The notes under the pieces are model-generated. The model saw only the letters and a list, made by a program, of their open reading frames with translations. It made no database searches and had not been told where the DNA came from. Positions 34,246-43,680 of a DNA stretch of 64,000 bases are shown here, in pieces (position 1 is the first letter of the stretch; the number at the start of each line of letters is the position of its first letter). A program made the position numbers and the translations under genes. The DNA lies in the NCBI GenBank assembly GCA_016841445.1, contig JAENZD010000001.1, positions 124,001 to 188,000 of the forward strand, read 5' to 3'. The DNA is from Anaerolineaceae bacterium (lineage in GTDB: Bacteria; Chloroflexota; Anaerolineae; Anaerolineales; Anaerolineaceae).

Positions 34246-35283
34246 ATGGCATCAGGATTTACTCGTCGCAAGTTTCTGCAATATTTTGGTTTGAGTTTTG
34301 CTGGGTTAATGATCCCAAATAAGGTGATAAATAACTTTATCAATTACCCAAAGGAATCTCTTCCCAGTACGATGTTTGGGCGTGCAGCACAATGGGGTGT
34401 CAATTTGCGGCGTCAGCCTGATACAGATTCAGAAATCCTGGAAGAATTATCGCTTGATGAAATAAGGCCGATCACAGGTGTTCGCATTAATGAAGATAAT
34501 GGATCCAACCCCATCTGGTTTGAGCTGGATGGCAAAGGCTATGCCTATTCCCGTTATATTCAACCGGTGAAAAATGTTTTTAACGAACCGGCTGCTTCCA
34601 TTCCGGAAGATGGATGCCTTGGCGAAATCACAGTTCCCTTTGTAGATGCCTATTCTAGCATGAACCAAAACCGGAGCGTCATCTACCGATTTTATTTTGC
34701 CGCTACGTTTTGGATTTTAGACAGGATTGAAGATCAGGATCAAAAAGTTTGGTATGAGCTGCTTGATGACCGAGATTACCGGGTATTCTTCATCCCGGCT
34801 GAGACCATGCGGGTAGTGCCAGATTCAGAATTGTCCCCCATTTCACCGGAAGTATCTTCTGAGGATAAGAAGCTGGTTGTAGACCTGGGCACTCAAATCA
34901 TGACAGCATATGAAGGCGAAAGAGCCATTTTCAAGACGAAGATCTCAAGCGGTGTAAGGCTGCAGGAGGGTGGTTTCGCTACACCAAAAGGTAATTATCG
35001 CATTATCCGCAAGCGTCCATGCCGGCATATGGCCAACCCTGCCAACGCCTACGGCAGCGGGTTTGACCTGCCTGGTGTGCCCTGGGTCAGCTATTTTACA
35101 TCGGATGGTGTTGCGTTCCACGGCACCTACTGGCACAATGATTTTGGCGTGCCGCACAGCCATGGATGCATCAACATGACGCCGCAAACAGCCAAATGGG
35201 TCTATCGCTGGTCAACGCCGACTGTCCCAACTGAAAATTATTATTATTCTGATACGAATGGCACCCGAGTCATCATCGAATAA
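34246..35283 (+). CDS. Second L,D-transpeptidase (YkuD), Tat-exported
   Basis: A 345-aa protein with a twin-arginine signal (TRRKFLQYFGLSFAG). A probable SH3-like region follows (AAQWGVNLRRQPDTDSEILE), and the C-terminal YkuD domain ends in HGTYWHNDFG...HSHGCINM (Cys about 308). The motif is nearly identical to the preceding gene, but the N-terminal organisation and export route differ. Located 20 bases downstream of the first enzyme and probably co-transcribed. Tat export implies folding before secretion. Confidence 0.9.
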   Translation: MASGFTRRKFLQYFGLSFAGLMIPNKVINNFINYPKESLPSTMFGRAAQWGVNLRRQPDTDSEILEELSLDEIRPITGVRINEDNGSNPIWFELDGKGYAYSRYIQPVKNVFNEPAASIPEDGCLGEITVPFVDAYSSMNQNRSVIYRFYFAATFWILDRIEDQDQKVWYELLDDRDYRVFFIPAETMRVVPDSELSPISPEVSSEDKKLVVDLGTQIMTAYEGERAIFKTKISSGVRLQEGGFATPKGNYRIIRKRPCRHMANPANAYGSGFDLPGVPWVSYFTSDGVAFHGTYWHNDFGVPHSHGCINMTPQTAKWVYRWSTPTVPTENYYYSDTNGTRVIIE

Positions 35284-35385
35284 CAACTGTTTTTCACTGA
35301 AAATCATAGAAAAAGTTAATCCGAATCTTATAACTCGAGAATATACTTTGAACCTAAGATTGATAGTATCTATATGGAGGACGGA

Positions 35386-35811
35386 TTGACTGCGAAACCT
35401 GTTTTTGAAGGCCTGGTTTATGATGAATATGACAACCCAGTGGAATCTGGCTGGATTGGCAGCGAACCATGCTATATTGTTGATGATGACGGCTTCAAAC
35501 GCCATATTCCGGCAGAGGATGTTGACCGCCAGGTCTGGCAGCATATGCAGGAACAGATAGAGGGTCACGAAGATTTAATCATGAAACAGGCAGCAGATAT
35601 GCTGGGCATGGACGATATATTCTCAATGGCAGCGATGCAGAATCAGTTGAAGAACCTGGACAACCAGTTCGAACAACTCCAGAATGCCGGTATTCCCGAA
35701 GAAAGCAGGTTATATATGGGGATGATCGGTTTTCGCATCATCATATCGATCCATGGAGACGTCTTAGAGATTGTGCAGCCCGGCATTATTGATGAATCAG
35801 GTGATGAATAA
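35386..35811 (+). CDS. Unknown acidic protein (141-145 aa)
   Basis: Not recognised. TTG 35386 has GGAGG 5 bases upstream and is preferred; an ATG at 35374 overlaps that site and is the alternative. The protein is acidic and soluble: an N-terminal beta-like part (FEGLVYDEYDNPVESGWIGS), a Met/Gln-rich helical middle and a short beta C-terminus. It lies 47 bases before the thioredoxin-TPR gene, so it may share its transcript. Confidence 0.65.
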   Translation: MTAKPVFEGLVYDEYDNPVESGWIGSEPCYIVDDDGFKRHIPAEDVDRQVWQHMQEQIEGHEDLIMKQAADMLGMDDIFSMAAMQNQLKNLDNQFEQLQNAGIPEESRLYMGMIGFRIIISIHGDVLEIVQPGIIDESGDE

Positions 35812-35858
35812 ACGTTCAAGCTGCCGTTTTGGAGTAGAATCGGTATGAAGGAGTAATG

Positions 35859-36689
35859 ATGGTTTCTGATTTTATCGTCAATGTTGACGAATCAGATTTT
35901 GAATACGAAGTTCTGCAGTACTCCACCCATGTGCCTGTTCTTGTGGATTTCTGGGCACCATGGTGCGTCCCATGCCGTGTGCTCAGCCCGAAATTGGAGG
36001 ATCTTGCCCGGGAAGGTGGCGGAAGTTTTCGCCTGGCAAAGGTTAATGTTGATGAAAATGCACGCCTGACAAAGCAGTATAAGGTCCGCAACATACCGGT
36101 TGTAAAAGCCTTCGTGGATGGGAATATGGTTGCTGAATTTTCAGGTGTGATCTCCGAAGATAGCATGCGTGATTTCATCCGCCGTCTGGCGCCGGCACCG
36201 GAGGACTTGTTATATGCAAAAGGTGTCAACCTGCTGGCGTTGGAAGCCTATAATGAAGCGGAAGATGCCTTTCGTGAATTTCTGACCTCCCAACCCCGCC
36301 ATCCAGGTGCGTTATTGGGTTTGATCCGGTCACTGTTGTTCCAGGGCAAAGGTCAGGAAGCCGGGGTTCTCCTGAGAAATTTCCCTGCCAGTCCGGCTTA
36401 TAATACGGCGCAGCTCCTCAAACCTGTTGCCAAAGTTTTTGTTGAGGTTGGAAGTAAAGGTGTGACCGTTGATGATCCGCTTGAGGCAGCTTTCAAGAAT
36501 AGTGTAAGGCTGGCGAAAATTGGCAACATCCTCGCAGCGATGGATGGTTTCTTGGGGATATTACGCCAGAACAAACATTATAGAGATGATGAAGTCAAAG
36601 ATGTGTTCGTTGGTCTGCTTGCCTTAATCGGAGAAGCGCATCCAGATGCACGCCAATACAGGCAGGAGTTGTCCTCGGTTTTGTTCTAG
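35859..36689 (+). CDS. Thioredoxin-TPR protein (CnoX/YbbN-like co-chaperone)
   Basis: A 276-aa protein. A thioredoxin domain (residues 1-about 110, active site WCVPC with Cys 36 and 39) is followed by a helical TPR-like C-terminus (DLLYAKGVNLLALEAYNEAE). This is the CnoX/YbbN arrangement, a chaperedoxin that protects clients and passes them to GroEL or DnaK. The intact CxxC suggests redox activity, unlike E. coli YbbN (SxxC). ATG 35859 has AAGGAG 5 bases upstream. Confidence 0.88.
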   Translation: MVSDFIVNVDESDFEYEVLQYSTHVPVLVDFWAPWCVPCRVLSPKLEDLAREGGGSFRLAKVNVDENARLTKQYKVRNIPVVKAFVDGNMVAEFSGVISEDSMRDFIRRLAPAPEDLLYAKGVNLLALEAYNEAEDAFREFLTSQPRHPGALLGLIRSLLFQGKGQEAGVLLRNFPASPAYNTAQLLKPVAKVFVEVGSKGVTVDDPLEAAFKNSVRLAKIGNILAAMDGFLGILRQNKHYRDDEVKDVFVGLLALIGEAHPDARQYRQELSSVLF

Positions 36690-36827
36690 CGGGTGGGGGG
36701 ATGGTGAGTGGGGTATTTTGAATAGGGTATTAGGTATCAGGGTTTAGAAATCAGGAAAACAGGCAGCAGGATTCAGCTTGTTGTACTGCAATCTGACGAT
36801 GTCGTTATTTCATTGTGATGAATTTCG

Positions 36828-37322
36828 CTATGGTAATTGATTCACCAGCAAAGTCATATCTTCAATGAATTCAATGGTTTTCTCTTCAATTTGATATCTA
36901 AGTGCATCAGGCTTGTCAAAATCAGGTTTCTCTACCAGAACGGAATCGATGATGGAATCGATTCCCGGGCTTACGCTCGAAAGTTGATATTTTCCCAGAT
37001 TTTTTTCGCTGAGTTGGTTGATCACTTCAGTTTGGATTTTTCGGTTTGATCCTGCCAGCCAGGCTTCGAATCTGCATGCTTCATGTAGAAAAACAATGGC
37101 GATCTTCAACTTTTTTTCTTTTAAGTGGATGGGCGTGAACGCAAAATAGGTCATATCCATATACCCGAAATATAAGCTGCTCGTTGAAAATTCCGGATAT
37201 TTATCGGTTAGATATGATTTCTCACTGGACATGAAGGCCATGATCCCGGCATAGGCTTTTTGAATATGTCCTTTGTTAAGTTGCTTTTGATATTCCTGAA
37301 TATGGTCGCAAAGAGTATTCAT
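36828..37322 (-). CDS. Unknown protein resembling DUF7000
   Basis: A 164-aa soluble helical protein. The pattern YAGIMAFMSSEKSYLTDKYP, then YFGYMDMTYFAFTPIHLKEK and HEACRFEAWLAGSNRKIQ, recalls the DUF7000 family, of unknown function. The gene stands alone on the minus strand. The gap to its right (36690-36827) contains GGTATCAGG-type sequence like the degenerate repeats at 15.5 kb. Confidence 0.6.
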   Translation of the reverse strand: MNTLCDHIQEYQKQLNKGHIQKAYAGIMAFMSSEKSYLTDKYPEFSTSSLYFGYMDMTYFAFTPIHLKEKKLKIAIVFLHEACRFEAWLAGSNRKIQTEVINQLSEKNLGKYQLSSVSPGIDSIIDSVLVEKPDFDKPDALRYQIEEKTIEFIEDMTLLVNQLP

Positions 37323-37428
37323 CTATCACTTCCTCATCCGAAACCTACAGCTCATGTTGAAGAGCTACAAAAAATCGAGTAACGATCTAAGGCTGTATTT
37401 TGGATTCTCCATCAATAGGTTGTTGTCT

Positions 37429-37833
37429 TTAGTGATGATTCCCTGTTTCATAGCACCATTCCGCAATCTCGCCGATGAGTTCTAAGGGAATTTTCTCGTT
37501 GTAAGGAAACTGAATGGCTCCCTTACTGGTTTTGTGTTCTTTCAAACGTTCAGAGAAATGCACGATGGCTTCCGGGCCAGGATATAACCCAATGTGATTC
37601 TTGTGGGCTGCAAAATGGATGATATTATGCCCCTGCCAATACGTTGGCATCCGCCAGGATATTCGTTCCTGCGCCCCTGGTAATACATTACGGATTGCAT
37701 CCCGGACTTGACTTAAATAAGGCCGCACTTTCTCGGATTGGGCGGCAATATAGGCATCAATTGGTGTCTCAACACAGTTGTGATCCTCATGATCAGTCTC
37801 GAATTTGCGTTCACATTTTGGACATTGCCACAT
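37429..37833 (-). CDS. DUF1801 protein with N-terminal zinc ribbon
   Basis: A 134-aa protein. An N-terminal Cys/His cluster (WQCPKCERKFETDHEDHNC) precedes a DUF1801/YdhG-like domain (VRPYLSQVRDAIRNVLPGAQ, then ISWRMPTYWQGHNIIHFAAH and KGAIQFPYNEKIPLELI). The family includes the iron-chaperone-like frataxin-fold proteins; the role here is unknown. It is last in a four-gene minus-strand operon beginning with a VOC protein. Confidence 0.82.
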   Translation of the reverse strand: MWQCPKCERKFETDHEDHNCVETPIDAYIAAQSEKVRPYLSQVRDAIRNVLPGAQERISWRMPTYWQGHNIIHFAAHKNHIGLYPGPEAIVHFSERLKEHKTSKGAIQFPYNEKIPLELIGEIAEWCYETGNHH

Positions 37834-37840
37834 ATCAACC

Positions 37841-38128
37841 TCAGCTTTCTCTTTCTTTAATTGTTACCTCCACACGGTCGCCCGGTTGTTTGCTAATTTT
37901 AGTGCGAATATCTTTGCGAATCCCAATGATAGTGCAGATGCTGCCATCCTCTTTCTTAATGCCCATATTGACAATACTGCCGTCATAAGGTTCCCCATCA
38001 AATGTGGCGTGGACTTTGACTCTTCCCTTCCCAAACACCTCTCGAATATCAAATGGCATTTCGATATAGGCCCCATCGATATCAGGAACTTTTTTAATGA
38101 CGCCTTCAAAGGCATAGGATTTATTCAT
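37841..38128 (-). CDS. DUF1905 domain protein
   Basis: A 95-aa protein matching DUF1905 ([20 protein letters not shown], then [20 protein letters not shown] and [20 protein letters not shown]), a small beta-barrel of unknown function often paired with DUF1801 or YdeI proteins, as here. Seven bases separate it from the downstream DUF1801 gene. Confidence 0.85.
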   Translation of the reverse strand: MNKSYAFEGVIKKVPDIDGAYIEMPFDIREVFGKGRVKVHATFDGEPYDGSIVNMGIKKEDGSICTIIGIRKDIRTKISKQPGDRVEVTIKERES

Positions 38129-38173
38129 TATTAGCTCTCGGTTTTGTTGCTTATCTGAACAACCAGCGATTTT

Positions 38174-38632
38174 CTACTTCCTTTTGACAGAGTCTTCGTA
38201 AAGTTCAATAAATTCATCTACTGTCATTTTCTGACATAATTCAGCAACCAGGTCATAAGGGATATGATCAGGGTTTTTGAACCGGATACAGCTTTTGCCC
38301 ATATCAAGCTTGGTGGGCACCCGATCAGTGTATTCTTTGGTGAACCATGCTTCCAATTTTGGTTTTCCATATATGCCCATATGGTATAAAGCGATGAAGT
38401 TCTTTTGAGATGCCAGAGAAAGGAAGGGCAGCGGTTCACCTTTTTTGGCGTGGTAGCCTTGGGGATACCGGGATAATGGGACAACATACCCGATCATGCC
38501 GTAGGATAGCTGCTCAGTGAAACCCTCGGGCAAATTGGACAGGATCACACTGCGGAGTTTTTCAATGACAGGTTTCCTGTCTTCTGGCAGCGCTTTGATA
38601 TATTCAGCAACAGAATTGACGTCATATTGCAT
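38174..38632 (-). CDS. DUF1801 protein
   Basis: A 152-aa protein beginning MQYDVNSVAEYIKALPEDRK, with the DUF1801 features LRSVILSNLPEGFTEQLSYG, then FIALYHMGIYGK and SCIRFKNPDHIPYDLVAELC. ATG 38632 lies one base after the stop of the VOC gene; the long upstream extension of the frame overlaps that gene and is rejected. Together with the VOC and DUF1905 genes this looks like a small-molecule or stress-response operon. Confidence 0.85.
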   Translation of the reverse strand: MQYDVNSVAEYIKALPEDRKPVIEKLRSVILSNLPEGFTEQLSYGMIGYVVPLSRYPQGYHAKKGEPLPFLSLASQKNFIALYHMGIYGKPKLEAWFTKEYTDRVPTKLDMGKSCIRFKNPDHIPYDLVAELCQKMTVDEFIELYEDSVKRK

Positions 38633-38633
38633 C

Positions 38634-39071
38634 TTAGTCTTCACTTTCTTCCCACAGCTTTTTCCGTTCTTCAAAACTGACCTCTTTGTGAATTTGGTGC
38701 AGCATCCAAACATAACCAAACGGATCGCTAAAAATGGCATTTGAGACACCAAAATCAGGAATTTCAGTGACAGGTTGAATTTCATCGCAGCCAACGGTCA
38801 TAGCTTTATCATAGGTTTTATTAATATCGTCTACCAAAATATTGAACCATATGGGCTTCGGATCGCCGGGTTTGGGAGCTGTCAAATTAAATTCAGGATT
38901 TTCATCCAGCATATGGAACCTGGATCCATAAAGCGTGAAAACGACCTCATTTTGCCCCTTAGGAAAGTCAGTAACCTCAACCCGATCAATCTCGAATATT
39001 TTCTCATAGAGTTCCAAAGCTTTCAGCGCATCAGTCAGGACCATATCTATTTCTACACCTGTAACCATCAT
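38634..39071 (-). CDS. VOC superfamily protein (PhnB/glyoxalase-like)
   Basis: A 145-aa member of the vicinal oxygen chelate fold: LTDALKALELYEKIFEIDRV, a central beta pair (VVFTLYGSRFHMLDENPEFN), then PKPIWFNILVDDINKTYDKA and the family-typical FSDPFGYVWMLHQ at the C-terminus. It may be a resistance-type or glyoxalase-type binding protein; the substrate is unknown. First gene of a four-gene operon. Confidence 0.87.
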   Translation of the reverse strand: MMVTGVEIDMVLTDALKALELYEKIFEIDRVEVTDFPKGQNEVVFTLYGSRFHMLDENPEFNLTAPKPGDPKPIWFNILVDDINKTYDKAMTVGCDEIQPVTEIPDFGVSNAIFSDPFGYVWMLHQIHKEVSFEERKKLWEESED

Positions 39072-39479
39072 TTTGCTCCTTTATTTGTTCATTGAATTAA
39101 TTATCCTATTAAATTCTTGATAATTCGAGGGTTTATGGATTTCGTTTATGGAATCAAACAGGGAGTTCTTGATAAATATTTACAGCTAGTTAATCTCCTT
39201 GAGAAACGATGAAAGGCGATGTTTCTGTGAGGGGAAAACAGTCCATAATTTTTTGGCTATATAAAAATGTAAATGAATGCGACAATGAAAATTAAAATGT
39301 TTCGACAATTGTGTCCTACTTGGATGGTTTCGGTTTCGATATTCATTCACAGTTCCTTTCAAAAAAGTTGCGTATCTGTGAATGATATATAGCCATTTAA
39401 TAAACAAGACCGAAATATTATCCCCACAGCTTTCTGTTAATTATTATGATTCGTTTGTTGCCTTTGTCCTGTTGGTACG
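39072..39479. other. Intergenic region, nothing recognisable
   Basis: About 400 AT-rich bases between two minus-strand genes. A 73-codon open frame (39186-39407, minus) lacks a ribosome-binding site and family features. I see no RNA, repeat or strong promoter. Confidence 0.5.
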
Positions 39480-39857
39480 TCATTTTTGCATTGAATATTC
39501 ATAGCTGGCAGCAATGCAATTCATTAACTCATCATCGAGGTCTTTAATATTCTGAGCAATCACATGATGTGTCCAACGGTTAGGATAGGGTTCCACAGCT
39601 TCTACAATGCGCGGTGACTTGATACGATAAGGTAAACCAAAAGAAATTATGATATAAACTTCCGGTCTTTCTTTCATTTTGCGGATTGGCAACCAAACAT
39701 AGGCAAAGCTATGTTTATTAGAAAAGGAAATCATAGATTTATTAATTATGATCGTTACGTCTGGATAATTTAAATTGATTTTTTCTTTAAAAGCTAAATA
39801 TAGAGGGAAAGCCTTAGGTATTTTATTGAAAAATTGAATGTCGTCAATTTCCATCAT
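39480..39857 (-). CDS. DUF5655-like protein
   Basis: A 125-aa protein. The sequence (FFNKIPKAFPLYLAFKEKIN, then ISFSNKHSFAYVWLPIRKMK, then YIIISFGLPYRIKSPRIVEA and the C-terminal RWTHHVIAQNIKDLDDELMN) fits the DUF5655 family, small proteins of unknown function often found as a domain near nuclease-like folds. Alone on the minus strand. Confidence 0.72.
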   Translation of the reverse strand: MMEIDDIQFFNKIPKAFPLYLAFKEKINLNYPDVTIIINKSMISFSNKHSFAYVWLPIRKMKERPEVYIIISFGLPYRIKSPRIVEAVEPYPNRWTHHVIAQNIKDLDDELMNCIAASYEYSMQK

Positions 39858-40303
39858 GTAGCTCTCCCTAAATTTCTTCTGATCTTTGTTAAAGCAACTA
39901 AATATTTGTTTTGATCAAAGATTACTTTCTTGCCGGAAAATGGTCCGGAAAATTGAGAGTCTCTTGTTTACATATTGTTTAGATCATAACCTTGTAAAAA
40001 TGAATTATGTATTCTGTTTGGCAAAATAATGACCGAAAACATATGTAAAATAATTAACAAAAATGTCCTTGCTTTCAAACTTACCTTGGCTTTGGGGCAT
40101 ACCTGATCGAACATAGGATCTCAAACCTTAAACAGCTTGAAAATAACTTGAACACAGGTTCTTCATAAATTATCCTGATATTTGATGGTTTCCTCTCTGA
40201 AAGGTTCCAAATCACCAACAAAAGGGTCTAGCAGCCGGAGGTTGTTGTCATCATTTGTTCCAAATTATCGGAATCTGTCATGGAAAGGTGAAGTTCTTTT
40301 AAT
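39858..40303. other. Intergenic region, nothing recognisable
   Basis: About 450 bases of AT-rich DNA upstream of the DUF5655 gene and downstream of a methyltransferase. No open frame, hairpin with T run or repeat stood out. Confidence 0.5.
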
Positions 40304-41014
40304 TCAAATACTTTTTCCCGTTATTGAAACAAGGTTCATATACCTTCCATGATCGGCTGCCATCATTTTTCTATCCATAATTGCATATGGATCATCAGTA
40401 GAAAGCCAATCACCCCATGCTCGATCAAAACATGTCATCTCTTTTACTTCCAAATCCCTGAGTTTCCCTTCAAACATTTCTTTCCACCAGTTAACGCCGT
40501 GCCAGGTAATGAGCGCCTTATCTGGCCAAAATGGCTTCATTTCATCAGGAACGTTTTTGTGCAATTCATATTTCATTCCAGGAATCGAAATTGCAACCAG
40601 CGCATCTTTCTTTAGAAGAGGCTTGAGGTGTTCGTCATAATATTTATCATCGCATCCAAAATATTGATAAGCATCAATGCTGACCACAGCATCGAAATAC
40701 CCATCTGCAAATGGAAGTTGGTGTGCATCGGCGTGGAGAGGGATGACAAGATCTTCAGCATGAACTTGCTGCAGACGTTGATAATTTTTAGTTGCATTGA
40801 TCCACAGATCTACAGCAAAAACCTGGACGCCAAATTCTGTTGCCAAAAAGACTGAACTTAACGCCTTGCCACAACCCAAATCCAATACTTTTATCTCTCT
40901 CTGAAGTTTTATATTCCCTAAAAGTTCTTCGAGAATCACCATTGAATTTGGTCCCATCATATTTTGATCTACAAAATTTTTGTTATAATTATCAGCTTTA
41001 TAATTCTTGGGCAT
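40304..41014 (-). CDS. Class I SAM-dependent methyltransferase (ubiquinone/sterol-type)
   Basis: A 236-aa methyltransferase. SAM motif I IKVLDLGCGKALSSVFLA, acidic strand-2 end in VFAVDLW, LPFADGYFDAVVSIDAYQYF as motif IV. The start at MPKNYKADNYNKNFVDQNMM (about 41014) is preferred; the frame is open to 41083. The pattern is close to small-molecule methyltransferases such as the SmtA/UbiE type, but the substrate is unknown. Single gene. Confidence 0.83.
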   Translation of the reverse strand: MPKNYKADNYNKNFVDQNMMGPNSMVILEELLGNIKLQREIKVLDLGCGKALSSVFLATEFGVQVFAVDLWINATKNYQRLQQVHAEDLVIPLHADAHQLPFADGYFDAVVSIDAYQYFGCDDKYYDEHLKPLLKKDALVAISIPGMKYELHKNVPDEMKPFWPDKALITWHGVNWWKEMFEGKLRDLEVKEMTCFDRAWGDWLSTDDPYAIMDRKMMAADHGRYMNLVSITGKSI

Positions 41015-41149
41015 CAATATTTTTCCTCGATTGCAATAATTTGTTAAAACAAAGCCAACAAAATTAGTCCCTTCAGTCGGCATTTACCTTAACTTGAACT
41101 TATCGGAATGATCAGGTTCAAAATAAACTCAAATGCTGGAATTTTCTGA

Positions 41150-42382
41150 TTATTTTCTCTCCAAAAAAACAACAGTCTCCACATGCCCCGTTTGTGGGAA
41201 CTGGTCAAAGGGAGTCACGGAGACAAGCTCATAACCCTTACTTATGATCTTCTTTAGATCTCGTGCCAGGGTTGCCGGGTCACAGGAGATATAGGCGATT
41301 TGTTGGGGGAGCAGCTTGCCCAACGCATCATGAACAGAGGGATCCAGGCCTGCGCGGGGTGGGTCAGCGACCAGGACATCCATTGGCAGGTTCAAATTGG
41401 TGATTACCTCTTCTGCCTGGGCTTCGTACAGGGTCACGTTATCAAATTCATCCAGGTTGGTGATGAAGTCGTGGCAGGCTGAGCCAGAACTTTCGACGGC
41501 TGTCAGTGAGCTGACCTTTGGCGCGATAAACGCGCTGAACAGCCCGACGCCGGCATAAAGTTCCAGGACGCGGGTTTGATCATTGAGGTGCAGGTTATCG
41601 AGAAGATGCTGCACCATTTTCTCTGCGATCGGAGGATTGACCTGGAAGAAAGATCGCGCAGATACCTGGAGGTTGCGGCCGAGTAATTCAAAGACCAGGT
41701 GATCTTCACCGGCCAGGACCGTCAGCCGGGCGTCAGCAGGTGTGTAGACCGCGGAGACCGGGATATCTTCGCTGTATTCCGGGGGCTTGTTGTCTTCCCC
41801 CTCCATAATCAGCATGATCTCCTCGTAGGAATCTGCGCGGATGCCCAGCCGGTAAACGCCTGACTCTTCGCCTAGCTCGATCTGCGGCCAAAGTTCGTTG
41901 ATTTGGGTTTGTGGGAGGTGGCATTCCTCGATGATCAGCATGTGCTCGCCATCGGCATGCACGTATCCTAATTCGCCTTTCTGACCAACATGGAACTGCA
42001 CATAGTTGCGGTAATTCCAGGGCGAAGGGGATGGGACAATGGGTTTAATGGGTGGGTCTTCAATCTTACCAATCCGCTGAAATTGATCCAGCAGGATGGA
42101 TTCCTTAACTTTCAATTGGTTTTCATAGGTCAAATTCTGGTACTGGCACCCGCCGCACTCACCGAAATGAATGCATCTGGGGAGGATCCGGTCAGGGGAC
42201 TCTTCCAGGATTTCGATTGGGAAACCCCGTGCAAAACGCTTTTTATTATCGGTGATCTTGACCTGGACAGTCTCCCCAGGCAGCACAAACGAGACGAAAA
42301 CTGCACGTCCATCCGGCAGCCTGCCTAAACCGTCACCGCCGAAGACCAGTTTATCAATTTTGATTGTAAAAGTTTCAGACAT
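41150..42382 (-). CDS. rlmD: 23S rRNA (uracil-5-)-methyltransferase, RlmD/RumA family
   Basis: A 410-aa RNA m5U methyltransferase. The N-terminal TRAM domain (FTIKIDKLVFGGDGLGRLPD) binds RNA, and an iron-sulfur motif follows (C-x5-C-x2-C in RCIHFGECGGCQYQNL, with a further Cys in EECHLPQ). The Rossmann core has LELYAGVGLFS, VADPPRAGL, and the catalytic SCDPATLARDL. ATG 42382 begins the TRAM domain; the open frame upstream runs through the palindromic repeat at 42407. Could equally be an RlmC/RlmD/TrmA-type isofunction. Confidence 0.9.
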   Translation of the reverse strand: MSETFTIKIDKLVFGGDGLGRLPDGRAVFVSFVLPGETVQVKITDNKKRFARGFPIEILEESPDRILPRCIHFGECGGCQYQNLTYENQLKVKESILLDQFQRIGKIEDPPIKPIVPSPSPWNYRNYVQFHVGQKGELGYVHADGEHMLIIEECHLPQTQINELWPQIELGEESGVYRLGIRADSYEEIMLIMEGEDNKPPEYSEDIPVSAVYTPADARLTVLAGEDHLVFELLGRNLQVSARSFFQVNPPIAEKMVQHLLDNLHLNDQTRVLELYAGVGLFSAFIAPKVSSLTAVESSGSACHDFITNLDEFDNVTLYEAQAEEVITNLNLPMDVLVADPPRAGLDPSVHDALGKLLPQQIAYISCDPATLARDLKKIISKGYELVSVTPFDQFPQTGHVETVVFLERK

Positions 42383-42406
42383 GTTGGAGTCCAATTCCGA
42401 AATTAA

Positions 42407-42436
42407 CGTAGAGACGTTGCATGCAACGTCTCTACG
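42407..42436. repeat. 30-bp palindromic intergenic repeat
   Basis: Perfect palindrome, half-site CGTAGAGACGTTGCA, immediately upstream of the rlmD start. Same family as 31067-31094. Confidence 0.85.
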
Positions 42437-42484
42437 GGTATTAGGTAATATTGGGATGGTGAATAGCAACCATCTTGCATAAAT

Positions 42485-43555
42485 TTACATCTTCGCCATA
42501 AATGTCTCAAACGCATCTAACAACTCGTCAACATGATGCATTTGGGTTTGGCCCATGTGTGCGATGCGGAAAGTCTTGTTCTTGAGATCACCGTACCCGT
42601 TGGCAATGCGCATGCCCTTATCCATTAAGAACTTGTTGAATGCCGGGATATCCACGCCGCGGGTATTTTTAATGGTGGAGACTGTTTTGGAGCGGTAGCC
42701 TTCCGGAGCGAGAGGCTCCATGCCATTTTCATAAGCCCAGGTTTGGACTCGATCGGCCATAGCAGTATGCCGTGCGAAGCGATTCTCCAACCCTTCATCA
42801 AGCATTTTATCAAGCTGGACATCCAGGGCATTGATCAGGGAGACCGTTGGGGTCATGGCTGTGGAGTTTTTGATGCGGTGTTTTTCCATGCGCAGGAGGT
42901 CGAAATACCAACCGCGGTTCTCGACGGTCTCTGCTTTCTTGAGCGCCCGATCTGAAACAGCAGCAAAAGACATACCCGGGGGCAGCGCCATGCATTTCTG
43001 GGAAGAGGTCAGTATGAAATCAAGCCCCCAGTCATCGGTTTCGATCTTGACACCGCCCAGGGAGGAAACAGCATCAACCAGGATCATTGTTTCAGGGCTG
43101 AACTCTTGGACCACGGCCGCTAACGCTTTGAGCGGGTTCTCAGCTCCGGTTGAGGTTTCATTATGCACGATGGTAACCGCTTCGTAAAATTTTCTCTTGA
43201 GTGCTTCTGCCAGCATATCGGGGGGGATGATCTCTCCCCAGGGAACATCTAACCGGTCTGCTTGCTTGCCGTTAGTGACTGCTACCTGGTACCAGCGCTC
43301 GCTGAATGCACCATTGATGCAGGAGAGGACATCTTTTTGGGCTAGGTTGCGGACACCGGTTTCCTGCATGCCGCTGCCTGAAGCTGGGGCCTGGAAAACG
43401 CGTGTATCTGTAAAAAACACCTTCTTAAGTTTGGCTTCTGTCCCGCGGAAGAGCTGTTCGAACTCGGCCGAACGGTGCGGGATCATCTGTTTGGTCTGGG
43501 CTGCCAGTACATCGGGATCGACATCCACTGGACCAGGAATAAACATGTGTGCCAT
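42485..43555 (-). CDS. Class V PLP aminotransferase (alanine/serine-glyoxylate type)
   Basis: A 356-aa fold-type I enzyme. N-terminus FIPGPVDVDPDVLAAQTKQM (substrate/PLP loop), GSGMQETGVRNL, the Asp-containing ILVDAVSSLGGVKIETDDWG, and the Schiff-base Lys in TSSQKCMALPPG. Likely alanine-glyoxylate or serine-pyruvate aminotransferase, or a related phosphonate aminotransferase; substrate choice is not decided. Single gene upstream of rlmD. Confidence 0.88.
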   Translation of the reverse strand: MAHMFIPGPVDVDPDVLAAQTKQMIPHRSAEFEQLFRGTEAKLKKVFFTDTRVFQAPASGSGMQETGVRNLAQKDVLSCINGAFSERWYQVAVTNGKQADRLDVPWGEIIPPDMLAEALKRKFYEAVTIVHNETSTGAENPLKALAAVVQEFSPETMILVDAVSSLGGVKIETDDWGLDFILTSSQKCMALPPGMSFAAVSDRALKKAETVENRGWYFDLLRMEKHRIKNSTAMTPTVSLINALDVQLDKMLDEGLENRFARHTAMADRVQTWAYENGMEPLAPEGYRSKTVSTIKNTRGVDIPAFNKFLMDKGMRIANGYGDLKNKTFRIAHMGQTQMHHVDELLDAFETFMAKM

Positions 43556-43680
43556 TGACGACTCCTTATTGAATATGAGATTTAGGTGGTTCCTTTACCT
43601 GGCTTAATCTTAACATGCAGTCCATAGGCTGACAAGGATGGAAATAACGAAAAGCAACCGCCGTCCGGCAGGTTTTCCTC

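Noticed and set aside
39186-39407. 73-codon open frame on the minus strand
   Set aside because: No ribosome-binding site, odd composition, no resemblance to a family.
42407-42469. Longer N-terminus of the rRNA methyltransferase
   Set aside because: The extension reads through a palindromic intergenic repeat and precedes the TRAM domain; ATG 42382 fits better.
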